A stretch of DNA of 64,000 nt from assembly GCF_002931075.1 (NCBI RefSeq), contig NZ_PSTQ01000001.1, positions 682,001-746,000 of the forward strand. The letters run 5' to 3'. The position numbers were made by a program, and so were the translations under genes. Positions 47,945 to 56,746 of the stretch are shown here, piece by piece. Position 1 is the first letter of the stretch, and the number at the start of each line of letters is the position of its first letter. The notes below the pieces were generated by a model, which did not search any database, had not been told where the DNA came from, and saw only the letters and a program-made list of their open reading frames with translations. The stretch comes from Pseudoclavibacter sp. AY1F1. GTDB taxonomy: Bacteria; Actinomycetota; Actinomycetes; Actinomycetales; Microbacteriaceae.

Positions 47945-48752
47945 ATGTCCTTCGCCAATGCCCGTCTCATGGTTCACGGTCGGCGGTTGCTGGTCGAACG
48001 AATCCTCTTCGACCGTCGCCCATCGTCTCATGTCGCGCGCGAGCTCGGGTGTCGAGGCACTGCGCGCATCGCTGGGTCGCTGGTTTCCGAGCGGAGGGCC
48101 TGCTGGGTCTGGTCGATCAATCGAGCCGCCCACACCGATCACCCTCGAAGACTCCGGTCGAAGCGCGCGCTGGTAGCGCGAGAGCGGCTGCGGTTGGGCC
48201 CGGCCCGGGTCGCGCGTACTGAAGCCTCACGGGGCTGCGCCGCTGGCGTCGTTGGGCCCGGTGACCGGGGCCTCGATCCGCGCGCATCGATCCACCACGA
48301 AACGCTACGAGCACTCCGATCCCCGGTGCTTGATCCACATCGAAGTGGAGAAACTCGGGCGAATCGCGGAAGGCTGGTGCGCGCACGGCGGTTTGCTCTC
48401 GAACCACCGCTCACGCCTCGACCGGGCGCTAGTCGCGTTCGGCTGCGTGTACGCCGCGGTCGCTGACCAATCCCGGCCGGCCCACGCGGAGATCTACCCG
48501 GACGAGCAAGGCGCCACAGCCGCCGGGTTCCTCACCCGGGCGGCGCCCTACTTCGCCGACCACGGAAAGTCGAACGCTTTATCCGTACCCTCGCGAACGA
48601 ATGGGCGTATCGCCAACCATTCGTGAGCACCACGGCCAGACACGATGCTCTTGCGTCTGGAACGAGGGCTGCAACACTGGACGCTTCCACTCAGACAACG
48701 GACTCACGCCCGCCGTCCGAGTGTCACCAACCACATGACTCAGTACATCTAG
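47945..48752 (+). pseudogene. IS481-family transposase relic
   Basis: The start MSFANARLMVHGRRLLVERI matches the IS481 transposase N-terminus. Later pieces lie in other frames: PVTGASIRAHRSTTKRYEHS, LIHIEVEKLGRIAEGWCAHG, YAAVADQSRPAHAEIYPDEQ, ERFIRTLANEWAYRQPFVS and the terminal VTNHMTQYI followed by a stop. Multiple frameshifts make it non-functional. Confidence 0.75.
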
Positions 48753-48759
48753 GGCGTGG

Positions 48760-49004
48760 AAGTACCGGCCGAGCGCGTGCGGACGAGACGCCTCAAGCTC
48801 ACTCAGCGCAACCGGCGAACCGAGGGTCAGGAGTGCTGGGCTCAAGATGTGATTCTGATGCGTCACGTCGGCGAGAGAGTGGAAGACCTTCGCGACACGC
48901 TGTGCGGGCACGCCCGGCACCTGCTGGAGGACGCGGTCGGCGGGGTGCGCGATCGAGACGCACGCACCCATCCGTGGTGGGCTGCGGGCGAATGCGGACC
49001 GCAA
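48760..49004 (-). pseudogene. Unidentified coding remnant
   Basis: A minus-strand frame reads ADRVLQQVPGVPAQRVAKVF and VALSELEASRPHALGRYFHA with host-like codon use. It has no good start and ends against the IS481 relic. I do not recognise it. It may be the truncated tail of a gene that followed the exonuclease remnant. Confidence 0.3.
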
Positions 49005-49097
49005 CGTACCTCGGCTGCGACGCTGGTAGGAGAGCCGGAGCAGGGGGAGCGGAGGAGCTTTGACCCGTAGCCTCGCTCGGCCGGGTGTCGCTCCGGG

Positions 49098-49395
49098 TCA
49101 TGAGCGGTCCAACGCTGCGAGCACCGCCTGGATGCTGTCGCTAACGCTCCGACCAGTCGCCTGGCACGCGCCGAGGTCATCCATCGCCCGGTGGCCAGCC
49201 ACGGGCAGAGCCCGGTCGATATCGCGGCCCGAGTCCGCCGATGAAGGGTTCGACGCTGCGCGGTGCGACGTTGAGCGAGATCACGTCGTCGACGGGGGCG
49301 GCAACCTCGAGGAGGAGGCCGGACTCATCGTCGAAACCGGTGGTCTCCGCATCAGTACAGGCGAGGAGGGAAGGGTGCGGGTTGTGAGTGCTCAT
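49098..49395 (-). pseudogene. Remnant of a DEDD exonuclease (oligoribonuclease/DnaQ type)
   Basis: The frame from 49,395 reads LLACTDAETTGFDDESG and LLLEVAAPVDD, close to the first motif (DxETTG) and following strand of DEDD exonucleases. A second frame reads HRAMDDLGACQATGRSVSDS and ends at 49,098, like the last motif (H...D). The middle is deleted and the frame is broken. Confidence 0.55.
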
Positions 49396-49441
49396 GCCCG
49401 TCTAGGCGGGACGTCTTCCTTCGACTGCTCACCCAGCAGAG

Positions 49442-50480
49442 CTACCCCTTCGCGAGGAGTTCGTGCCCGGCGGCCGAGAGCTGGACGCGAGCACGCGGCT
49501 CTACCGGCGTGACGACGTCGCTGTGGACACGCTCGACTGACGCACGGTGCGCGGTGACTCGCTCGAGTGCAATTTGGTCACTGGCGCCGCCGAGGTGGTG
49601 ACTGTAGATGTTCATGGTCCTGTGGCGTTGCTGTGCCCGAGCCAGCTGGAGACTGTTGCGACATCGATCCCCGCTGACAGCCGGTGGGGTGTGGCGGAGA
49701 TCGTGGATACGGAAGCCGATGCCGAGTGCCTTCCGGTCGAGGAAGCGTTAGATATTGGTGCCGTTGAGTCGCCCGGCGACACAGCATGTGGAGAGCAGAG
49801 CGTCGGATGTCTTGCTGCTGATGTGACGCTCGATCATGTCTCGTAACCTGGGTGATCGAGGTACTCGACCCGTCTGACAGCTTTTCGTGGACTTCGGCTC
49901 GTAGCCATCTGAGTCGCTCAGGACACTGTGATGTATGGCTTGGGGATTGCTCGTCGCGCGAAACTCGGAGGTCCGCCAGGCCACCCAGTGCAGGCCCGTC
50001 TCGAGGAAGAAATCGGGGATTTCCGCCCACGGTCCACGCGTCTTTGCGGCACTAGCCAACACGGACGCGCTCTGCTCGTACGTCATGGCCCTGATCGGTT
50101 CCTGGTATGTCGTGACGGCGGTGGGCACTGACGTTTTCGAGATCGGATCGGCACCGACGAGTTCCTGCGAGATCGCCCAGGTGAACGCCGATTTGACTGT
50201 GGTTGCCCACCGAACGACGCTGGAACGGTGGTAGCCAGCAGCGAGGAGCTCGTCGTGCAGCTGGGCGATGATGGGGCGGTGGTGCGGCCGATCGGCAGTT
50301 TGGCCAACTGCTCTGGGATGAGGTCTCCGTCACGAAACGGATCGCGTCGAGCAACTGTAGGTTCATGACGCCATCCTCGGCCTCGACGAAAGCGGCGGCG
50401 AAGCGACACCGTTCCGTTGCGAACCGTTGCCTGTGCTTGCCGATCCCACCACAAGCTCCGGCCACGGTGCCTTCACCCGC
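49442..50480 (-). pseudogene. int: Tyrosine recombinase (integrase) of the island, decayed
   Basis: Successive frames give AQLHDELLAAGYHRSSVV and SAFTWAISQELVGADP (core-binding domain), then MTYEQSASVLASAAKTRGPW and FFLETGLHWVAW, where the first catalytic Arg (TGLR) has become His. The box-II region HDLRHT, the stretch IDVATVSSWLGHSNAT and the Tyr region TMNIYSHHLGG follow, split by frameshifts. The end reads ELLAKG and a stop. It lies next to the intact tRNA-Val, as expected for the integrase of this island. Confidence 0.75.
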
Positions 50481-50499
50481 ATTCGGGGCCATCTGGGCA

Positions 50500-50548
50500 A
50501 CAAAAACCCCCGGACCTGAAAGAGCAAATGCCTTCCCGACCGGGGGTT
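50500..50548 (-). terminator. Terminator downstream of tRNA-Val(CAC)
   Basis: AACCCCCGG and CCGGGGGTT pair across a loop of 26 bases; on the minus strand TTTTTG follows. It replaces the ancestral tRNA terminator, which is now found at 34505-34551. Confidence 0.7.
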
Positions 50549-50551
50549 CGC

Positions 50552-50581
50552 GCGGTGGGTGATGCGGGACTCGAACCCACG
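50552..50581 (-). repeat. attR: 30-bp direct repeat inside tRNA-Val
   Basis: Identical to 34556-34585. It spans the last 25 bases of the tRNA and five bases beyond its 3' end. Confidence 0.9.
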
Positions 50582-50628
50582 ACCTCTTCCGTGTGAAGGA
50601 AGCGCGCTACCAACTGCGCCAATCACCC
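50557..50628 (-). tRNA. tRNA-Val (CAC)
   Basis: The 72-base gene folds with acceptor GGGTGAT/ATCACCC, an anticodon stem CTTCC/GGAAG around TTCACAC (anticodon CAC) and a T-loop GGGTTCGAGTCCC. CCA is not encoded. Its 3' end is the integration site of the island, which leaves the tRNA intact. Confidence 0.95.
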
Positions 50629-50865
50629 GCGACGAAAAGTAATCATGCCATAGATCCAGGCGCTCCATGAGCACCGCTGTATGCGAGACGCGGTCGTGTC
50701 GGTCAGTCGAGGTGCCGAACTCGACTGCCCGGGATCCGGAAGCCAAACGCGGGCGGGGTGAGCGCGTCTGCGTCGGTCCGGTAGGCCGAGATGCGGGGAT
50801 GGGCTTGAGTGCCCCTCGGCGACTTGCCGCCCCGACCAGGACTTTCGTCGAATTACACCGGTGGA

Positions 50866-50894
50866 TTTTGTATCGCGGCCCGAGTTCCTATAGA
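50866..50894 (+). promoter_or_regulatory. Candidate promoter of the tRNA cluster
   Basis: TTTTGT at 50866-50871 and TATAGA at 50889-50894 are spaced 17 bp apart, about 50 bp before tRNA-Gly. No gene is seen in the 318 bp between the divergent tRNAs. Confidence 0.4.
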
Positions 50895-50946
50895 GTCATT
50901 CTCGCGCTGGTCAAGCCGGAACGGAAGTTCCCGAGACAAGCGCAAT

Positions 50947-51017
50947 GCGGATGTGGCGCAGTGGTAGCGCATCACCTTGCCAAGGTGAGGGTCGCGAGTT
51001 CGAATCTCGTCATCCGC
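50947..51017 (+). tRNA. tRNA-Gly (GCC)
   Basis: Acceptor GCGGATG/CATCCGC; anticodon loop TTGCCAA gives GCC; T-arm GCGAGTTCGAATCTCGT. CCA is not encoded. Confidence 0.95.
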
Positions 51018-51082
51018 TCGAGTGTGACTCAGTCTGGTGGTAAACACCAAACAGAGTTTGCACGGGTTTCAACCCACAACAC

Positions 51083-51153
51083 GGTGACGTGGCCGAGAGG
51101 CGAGGCAGCGGCCTGCAAAGCCGTCCACACGGGTTCGAATCCCGTCGTCACCT
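51083..51153 (+). tRNA. tRNA-Cys (GCA)
   Basis: Acceptor GGTGACG/CGTCACC with discriminator T, the base required by cysteinyl-tRNA synthetase; anticodon loop CTGCAAA gives GCA; T-arm ACGGGTTCGAATCCCGT. Confidence 0.95.
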
Positions 51154-51159
51154 CGCAAT

Positions 51160-51234
51160 GGGCGATTGGCGCAGCGGTAGCGCGCTTCCCTGACACGGAA
51201 GAGGTCACTGGTTCGATCCCAGTATCGCCCACCA
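51160..51234 (+). tRNA. tRNA-Val (GAC)
   Basis: Acceptor GGGCGAT/ATCGCCC; anticodon loop CTGACAC gives GAC; the 3' ACCA is encoded, unlike in the neighbouring tRNAs. It lies six bases after tRNA-Cys, so they are co-transcribed. Confidence 0.95.
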
Positions 51235-51239
51235 TTGAG

Positions 51240-51272
51240 AAGAAGGCCCCTGAAATTTCAGGGGCCTTCTTT
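51240..51272 (+). terminator. Terminator of the tRNA cluster
   Basis: AGAAGGCCCCTGA and TCAGGGGCCTTCT form a 13-bp stem around AATT, followed by TTG. Confidence 0.9.
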
Positions 51273-51312
51273 GTATCCCCACCAGGTGTCGGAACAATCG
51301 AAGGGCCTCGTC

Positions 51313-52218
51313 ATGAAGTCAGTGGCCGACACGTCAATCTCTCCCGCGGCTAGGTCTTCGCGCCGTGGGCTTGAGGAGCGCTACTTCCAGCGAATGGCGG
51401 CGGCAGTCGAGGAGAAGACCCAGCTCACCGACTGGGTGCGCGGCGGACGCATCCTCGACATCGGGGCTGGCGGGGGAGAGCTGGCTGCAAGAATTGCGGA
51501 GCTTCCCGACGTCAAGGATGTCATCGCGCTCGACGACTCCGACGATGCCGTCGCTCATCTCAACGAGATCGACGGCATCACGGTTCGGTCTGGGACCGCG
51601 GACCAGCTCGCCGAGCTCGGCCTGCACGATCTGGACGGCATCGTAATGAGCTCGGTCTTGCACGAGATCGCCTCCTACAACCCGCGCGGCCCCGAGAACG
51701 GCCGAGAAGCGGCGCTGGCGAACCTGGCCGTCATCGGGGGAGCGCTTGCCCCTGGTGGCGTGTTGATCATCCGAGACTTCGTCACGCCGGCCGATGCAGA
51801 CCGAACGCTGACCCTCATCTCACCTGGAGAGGCCGGGGACGCGCTGATCGGCGCGTACCTGGAGCAAGTCCCGGTGCCGGAGCTGGCGGCCCTAACCGCG
51901 AGCGGGCCTCACAGCTTCACAGGGTCAGCCCGGGCCGTCTCGGAGGCCCTGCTGACGGTCAACTGGGGCCTTGAGTCGCTCCCGAGGGAGGCACAAGAGC
52001 AGTACTGCCAGTTCGAGCTCGACGAGCTGGTCCAGGAAGTTCTGGGCCTGGGCCTGGGGTTGTCTGTTGTGCACCGGGAGGCGTGGGTCCAGCCCGGGTA
52101 CCGGCAGCACCTCTCGGGATGGACCGTGCTCGAAGCGGACGGCACGCCCTGGTTCCCGGACACGAAGGCGATCTGGGTCTTCGAGAAGGCTGCGGCGAAC
52201 GCTCCCGGCAGCGACTGA
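51313..52218 (+). CDS. Class I SAM-dependent methyltransferase
   Basis: The 301-residue protein has motif I in GRILDIGAGGGELAARI, an acidic residue closing strand 2 (VIALDDSD) and a post-I region DLDGIVMSSVLHEIASYNP. Motif post-III is LAPGGVLIIRDFV. A C-terminal extension of about 120 residues is family-specific. The substrate is unknown. The ATG at 51313 is chosen because upstream frames run into the tRNA terminator; a ribosome site is weak. Confidence 0.82.
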   Translation: MKSVADTSISPAARSSRRGLEERYFQRMAAAVEEKTQLTDWVRGGRILDIGAGGGELAARIAELPDVKDVIALDDSDDAVAHLNEIDGITVRSGTADQLAELGLHDLDGIVMSSVLHEIASYNPRGPENGREAALANLAVIGGALAPGGVLIIRDFVTPADADRTLTLISPGEAGDALIGAYLEQVPVPELAALTASGPHSFTGSARAVSEALLTVNWGLESLPREAQEQYCQFELDELVQEVLGLGLGLSVVHREAWVQPGYRQHLSGWTVLEADGTPWFPDTKAIWVFEKAAANAPGSD

Positions 52219-52224
52219 AACACC

Positions 52225-52815
52225 TCAGGTCGTGAGGTCTCGTCCGAGGCGGAGCACTCCGAGCTCCTCGTCAACCGTGAAATCCCCGTCCTCGAGGCAG
52301 CGAGCCAGTCTCGTCAAGAGTGCCCCGTAGGATGCGGCGATCGGAGTCGGCGTCGGCCCGTCGATCGGCAGCCAGATGACCTGCCCGCGTTCGCCCGCCG
52401 ATAGCGGATCAAGGTCGATGGCGTGACCCGTCCCATCCGAATCGGTGAATCGGAGCCAGCCGCGGCTGTTCGGGATCGTTCGCACTCGATCCGGAGTCAT
52501 CCAGGAGTACTCATCTGAGTCCAGATCGTCGCCGAGCGCTTCGCCCCGCACTCGGTGGTCGTCGAGCATCGCCTCGGCGCTCAGAAAGGTCAGATAGTCG
52601 AAGAGATCAAGAAGCCGGGTTGGGTTGTCCTGCCCGTCGTGGATGCGCAGACTTGCCACCAGCTCGTCAGGCAACTCACCCACGGCTCTAGTGAGCTCAG
52701 CCAACGCAGCATCGTCGACGCCCGGACGGAGCGTATCGGCGACCGCGGGGACACTCTCGCGCAGGACACGCTCGATCGTTTTCCAGGCCTCTGCGATGTG
52801 CGGCATCTCGACCAT
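52225..52815 (-). CDS. SMI1/KNR4 family protein
   Basis: The 196-residue protein matches the SMI1/KNR4 (SUKH) layout: AEAWKTIERVLRESVPAV, then PDELVASLRIHDGQDN, and a later WLPIDGPTPTPIAASYGAL. In bacteria such proteins are often immunity proteins to contact-dependent toxins, but isolated copies also exist and no toxin gene lies nearby. The ATG at 52815 is preferred because GGATGGGG lies before it; another ATG three codons upstream is possible. Confidence 0.75.
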   Translation of the reverse strand: MVEMPHIAEAWKTIERVLRESVPAVADTLRPGVDDAALAELTRAVGELPDELVASLRIHDGQDNPTRLLDLFDYLTFLSAEAMLDDHRVRGEALGDDLDSDEYSWMTPDRVRTIPNSRGWLRFTDSDGTGHAIDLDPLSAGERGQVIWLPIDGPTPTPIAASYGALLTRLARCLEDGDFTVDEELGVLRLGRDLTT

Positions 52816-52895
52816 GTACCCCATCCTTTCGTGACTTCCAGACTCCCCTCACTCGAGGAGCCGCTTTGTCGGCTGTCGCCAGTATGGTGCAGGGC

Positions 52896-53828
52896 ATGAC
52901 GCAACACGAGAGCATCTCAGAACGGCTCGAGGCAGCCGCGACTGCATCCGACAGCTCTGTAACACGCACGGCGCTTGCGAGGGCGGCCAAGAAGTTCGCC
53001 TCGTACGCGCGTGCCCCAGGAAACCGCAAAGATGCGGACAGGGTGGCGGGTGTACTGACACCCGAAGTTGTCGCCGTGGTGGGCGACGCGCTAGTACAGA
53101 CTCGCACCACCGAGATCGGTGGACTCGCCGCTGGGGCGTTCTCACCCGAGTTCCGCGAGTCCGACTACGCGCTGGCAGCCCTGCTCATTGCTTCTGGGGA
53201 CTCCGAGCTGTCGAATTCGGCAGAGGAGCCAATCTCGCGGCTGGCGGCGCTTGTGGAGCAGATGGACCCGAACCAGGCTGAGCACGTGCAGTTCGTGGCC
53301 GGCTTGTACCCGGAACTCGCTTGCTCCACAGCACTGCGCACGGCTGCACGTGCCCGCCTGGGTCTGGAGCCCGAGACGCTCGCGGCCAGCTGGGCCTCCG
53401 GACTCGGTCTCAACCTTCCTGCCGAGTACTGGGCAGTCAACCTCGCGATCCCTAGCGAGCTCGCTGAGGGGCGAGCGGATGCGGGCGTCTACGTCGACAT
53501 CGAGCATCGGCCGGGGACCCCCAGCCGCTGGTCTCTCCGCCTGGGTGCCATCAATCGAGATGTCCTCGGGGCAGACCGCTGGCGGCCGCCGAAGAGCAGC
53601 CCTCTTGCAGCCTACGACCGGGGGCACGGCGTCGCCGGTGAGGTGCCCCCTGCAGGCAGTCCGAACGATCTTCCGCGCATATTGCGGGACCTAGAAGCTG
53701 CGCATCCCGGGCTCTCCTTCGAGCGGGAGGCGCTCAAGGCGAGTGGCTCTCCGGGGCGGCTCCTGTCACCGACGAAGAAGAAGCTCATCATCGCGTGGCT
53801 CTCGTCGACGTCCGAGGTCGACTCGTAG
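52896..53828 (+). CDS. Protein of unknown function
   Basis: The 310-residue protein is soluble, with a helical Ala-rich N-terminal half and a C-terminal half containing WSLRLGAINRDVLGADRW and FEREALKASGSPGRLL. I recognise no family. The start ATG at 52896 is preferred because TATGGT at 52883-52888 lies seven bases upstream, in the leaderless arrangement; ATG codons further upstream overlap that hexamer. Confidence 0.6.
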   Translation: MTQHESISERLEAAATASDSSVTRTALARAAKKFASYARAPGNRKDADRVAGVLTPEVVAVVGDALVQTRTTEIGGLAAGAFSPEFRESDYALAALLIASGDSELSNSAEEPISRLAALVEQMDPNQAEHVQFVAGLYPELACSTALRTAARARLGLEPETLAASWASGLGLNLPAEYWAVNLAIPSELAEGRADAGVYVDIEHRPGTPSRWSLRLGAINRDVLGADRWRPPKSSPLAAYDRGHGVAGEVPPAGSPNDLPRILRDLEAAHPGLSFEREALKASGSPGRLLSPTKKKLIIAWLSSTSEVDS

Positions 53829-53876
53829 CTCGCCGGCACGCTCGCACCGCGAGCGGGGAGCCTCGAAAAGACGCGT

Positions 53877-53912
53877 GCTCCGATGGCGCAGCCTGTGCTG
53901 CGCCATCGGAGC
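53877..53912. terminator. Bidirectional terminator
   Basis: GCTCCGATGGCGCAG and its complement form a 15-bp perfect stem with a CCTGTG loop between two convergent genes. Confidence 0.88.
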
Positions 53913-53934
53913 GCCCCGGACGCTCGCCCTGAGG

Positions 53935-54408
53935 TCAGCTGGTGCAGAGGGTGTTGAGCTCGTTGCCAGACGTCTGCATGTCGGTGGTTGCCGTGCTCAG
54001 CTCGCCAGCGACCGACGTGTCCTGATCAATGAGGACCTTCTGCATGAGGTCCCGCACGGTCACGAAGTCCTCGTGGACTGCCGTCGTCGCGGTCTTTACC
54101 TCTTCGTTCGACACTGACTCGGCGGCATCGCCGATCCCATCAACGGTCTCACTGAAGGCGTCGATAGTGGTCTGAGGGTCGGACGTGGTCGCAGTAATGT
54201 CGATCTCCGACAGTGCCGTCGAAGCCTCCTGCAGCTTCGTCTGCACAACGGCGCATGCGTCCGCCACTGACTGGTCACTCGCTGGCGCCTCAGCGGCCGA
54301 GCCGGAGTCTGCGGTGCTTCCCGAGTCCGCGGAGGGCGATCCCGAGCAGGCACTGAGGCCGAGCATGGCTGCGGCCGCGATGGTCAATACTGCAATACGA
54401 CGGTTCAT
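53935..54408 (-). CDS. Small lipoprotein
   Basis: The 157-residue protein has a lipoprotein signal with the lipobox LSAC at residues 18-21, a Ser/Ala/Asp-rich linker, and a helical domain (ACAVVQTKLQEASTALSEID) ending in NTLCTS. Two Cys residues in the mature part may pair. It should be anchored to the outer face of the membrane. AAGGA precedes the ATG. The function is unknown. Confidence 0.8.
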   Translation of the reverse strand: MNRRIAVLTIAAAAMLGLSACSGSPSADSGSTADSGSAAEAPASDQSVADACAVVQTKLQEASTALSEIDITATTSDPQTTIDAFSETVDGIGDAAESVSNEEVKTATTAVHEDFVTVRDLMQKVLIDQDTSVAGELSTATTDMQTSGNELNTLCTS

Positions 54409-54549
54409 GTGGGGTCCTTTCGACAGCCATTAACCGAGCCCTCTGCCCGTCCGGCTTGTGCCAGCCTAGGAGCCCGGCAGGGCGGGACTGGGCTCCGGGT
54501 CAGGGGACTTCTCCCCATCCGCGCGTCGTTGGGGGCTTCCCTCGTCGCG

Positions 54550-55179
54550 TCAGTCGTTCCATTCCCAGACGGTTGTGCGGCCCCGCAGCTTGACCCCCGT
54601 CGTATCCGTCGTGACCCGAACGGCCCCCGTTCCCTCGAGCCAGCGGCGGAAGTTCGGTCGGTCGAACGGCTCAGCCTGCAGTGCCGCTCCAAGCGCAATG
54701 GCGGTCCCCGACGTGAACTTCTCGCCGAGGAGTGCTCTCGTGACATCCCAGTCCCGCCAGACGATCTCACCGAGACGAACGCGCGCCGATCGGACGATGA
54801 CGGTGTGGTCGAACGGCAGCGGGGGCACAGCATCGAGCGGATGCCAGCGCAGCTTGCCATCGCGAGCGTCCGCCTCCAGGAGCACGAGGCTCGCCAGCGA
54901 GATGGTCGCACTGCGCGGGTCACGCATCGTGCCGTCGAACCAGCCGAGCTGGCGAGTCAGCCGCACCTCGACTTCCGGGATGCCGGCCTTTGTGCGCAGA
55001 GCCCGCAGCACGGGGGCTGTACCGTGCTCGCCGGCGAGGAGGAGCACTCCGGGAAGGGCCTCCACCCTCTCGTGCGGGGAATACTCGCGGGGAGCCAGGC
55101 CGAACTCCAGCCGCTCGTCGCGGTAACGCACCGGCAGTGCATCCATCGCGACGAGCGGCTGGTCGTAGGCCTCGCTCAA
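54550..55179 (-). CDS. NrtR-like Nudix-fold regulator of NAD metabolism
   Basis: The 209-residue protein has an N-terminal Nudix-like domain (MDALPVRYRDERLEFGL) and a C-terminal winged-helix-like part (RPNFRRWLEGTGAVRV and KLRGRTTVWEWND). The Nudix box is degenerate: where RExxEExG is expected the sequence reads LRALRTKAGI, so hydrolysis is unlikely. This is the pattern of NrtR repressors, which bind ADP-ribose or related compounds. A TTG start at 55179 overlaps the nadV stop by four bases. It probably represses its own prs-nadV operon. Confidence 0.75.
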   Translation of the reverse strand: MSEAYDQPLVAMDALPVRYRDERLEFGLAPREYSPHERVEALPGVLLLAGEHGTAPVLRALRTKAGIPEVEVRLTRQLGWFDGTMRDPRSATISLASLVLLEADARDGKLRWHPLDAVPPLPFDHTVIVRSARVRLGEIVWRDWDVTRALLGEKFTSGTAIALGAALQAEPFDRPNFRRWLEGTGAVRVTTDTTGVKLRGRTTVWEWND

Positions 55180-56654
55180 CGCAGCACCGTCTGCTGGGAG
55201 AGCACCGCACGGATATCCGGGAAGCTCTGGCGTCGAAGGAACACTCCGTCTTCCCAGACGGGCTGGAGTAGTGAATCCGCTTCCTCCGCAGGCGTCGCGC
55301 GCTCGATCAGACGCATCTGGCCCTCGGGATCGCGCACGACAGCAAGTCGACCTGTGGCGCTCTTCTTCGTTCCGCTGTCGGTCACTGGGTCCTTTCGGAT
55401 GTCGACACCACGACCGTCGACCCGAATCCATGTCGCCTTGATCGCGGACATGAACGTGTCCCTGGTCTGGTACTGGTACCCGAAGCTTCCCATGCCGAAG
55501 ACGACGTTTCCAGAGGCGAAGCCCTTCGAGGCAAGCCGTTCGGTGATGCGAACCGCACGCTCTCGGGTGATGGAATCGCCGTAGATGGCACCGATGTGCG
55601 TGTCCAGCTCCTTGTACCCAGCCGTGTTCACCGTGCCGCCGAAGGTGTCCCACAAGAGCTCGATGACGCCCTTGCGTTCAGCCGGCTTGGCGTCGGGCTT
55701 GCCTTCGACCCCGCAGAGGATGTCGACGGGATCCCCGGAATCGGGCCGGATGACGAGCTTGCCATCGCGGGCGAGCACTTCTCTCTTGAGCGCCGGAAGG
55801 TACTCGGTGAGCACGCGCCACAGGTCGAACGTGTCGGAAACGACAGAGACGATTCCACTGGGGTAGAGGCCGAGCAGCCGCTCGAAGAGTTCACGCTCAC
55901 CGACCGTCGCGATTCCCGCGCACATGACCGAGTGCTCCGTGGCCGGCACGCTCCCCGCGATGAATTCCCCTCCGTAGTGACGCTCGATCCAGTCGATGGC
56001 GACGAGAGAGTCGGTTCCGGTGAAGCTGAGCAAGTGCGCAGCCCCGCTCATCGCGGCCGTCTCGTTGGAGGACATCCCCCGGTACGAGAAGTCGTGCCCC
56101 TGCCAGTCAACGGCGGCCGCAGGAGTGCCCGTTCGCTCCGCCGCTCCCTCGAGCGTCTCTCGCATGGCCCTGGCCACCGTCGCGGTTGTCGAGGCCTGCC
56201 AGATCTGGGCGCTCAGCACCGTCTCGATGTAGTTCGTCAGCCAGAAGAAGTCGGGGTGGGTGTTCTCGATCGTGAAGCTCGGGATGCGCAGCGGCACGGC
56301 CGTTCCCTCCGGCACCGCGCAGAACCGCAACGGCAGGAACCCGAGACGGTGCAGGGCTCGGATATGCGCGCTCCCGATCGTGTTTTGGCCGAGGATGCCG
56401 GTCAGCCTGGCCTCGTAGGCCGCGCAGACCTGGTCCTCGTCGGCGTCGAAGAACACCGTGAAGGAGTCAGCGTAGGTGTCCAGGAACGCCTGCAGACCGA
56501 AGTGGATTACGGCGCCGATGTCCGGGATGCGGGATCCGCGGTTCGTGTAGTTGGAGTACACGCCCGTGACCTCACCGGCAAGTCCGTACTGCTGAAGGTG
56601 GCCGAGCTTGTAGGCGTCGGTCTGGAAGAGCGGGGCAACTGGCGCGAAATCCAT
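55176..56654 (-). CDS. nadV: Nicotinamide phosphoribosyltransferase
   Basis: The 492-residue protein is of the NadV/NAMPT type: DAYKLGHLQQYG near the N-terminus, NYIETVLSAQIWQAST, FSYRGMSSNETAAMSGAAHL and VIRPDSGDPVDILCG, which lines the active site. It makes nicotinamide mononucleotide from nicotinamide and PRPP, the first salvage step to NAD. The start MDFAPVAPLFQTDAY has AAAGGC upstream. It lies 92 bp after the PRPP synthetase-like gene in one operon. Confidence 0.93.
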   Translation of the reverse strand: MDFAPVAPLFQTDAYKLGHLQQYGLAGEVTGVYSNYTNRGSRIPDIGAVIHFGLQAFLDTYADSFTVFFDADEDQVCAAYEARLTGILGQNTIGSAHIRALHRLGFLPLRFCAVPEGTAVPLRIPSFTIENTHPDFFWLTNYIETVLSAQIWQASTTATVARAMRETLEGAAERTGTPAAAVDWQGHDFSYRGMSSNETAAMSGAAHLLSFTGTDSLVAIDWIERHYGGEFIAGSVPATEHSVMCAGIATVGERELFERLLGLYPSGIVSVVSDTFDLWRVLTEYLPALKREVLARDGKLVIRPDSGDPVDILCGVEGKPDAKPAERKGVIELLWDTFGGTVNTAGYKELDTHIGAIYGDSITRERAVRITERLASKGFASGNVVFGMGSFGYQYQTRDTFMSAIKATWIRVDGRGVDIRKDPVTDSGTKKSATGRLAVVRDPEGQMRLIERATPAEEADSLLQPVWEDGVFLRRQSFPDIRAVLSQQTVLR

Positions 56655-56746
56655 GGTCTTGCCTTTCTGATTTGGCTGTCTGAACGATGTGGTCTGGCCG
56701 TCTGAACGATGTGGTCGTCTGGAAGAGACGAGCCGCACCGGGAGGG

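Larger units (their letters stand above)
34556..50581. mobile_element. Genomic island integrated in tRNA-Val(CAC)
   Basis: The 16-kb segment is bounded by 30-bp direct repeats made of the tRNA-Val 3' end, with the intact tRNA at the right side. A degraded tyrosine integrase lies next to that tRNA. Helicase relics typical of conjugative elements lie at the left edge, and IS3- and IS481-like relics lie inside. Coding density is lower and A+T-rich tracts are more common than in the flanks. The intact cargo is three exported proteins and three regulators. The element is unlikely to excise by itself because the integrase is broken. Confidence 0.88.
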
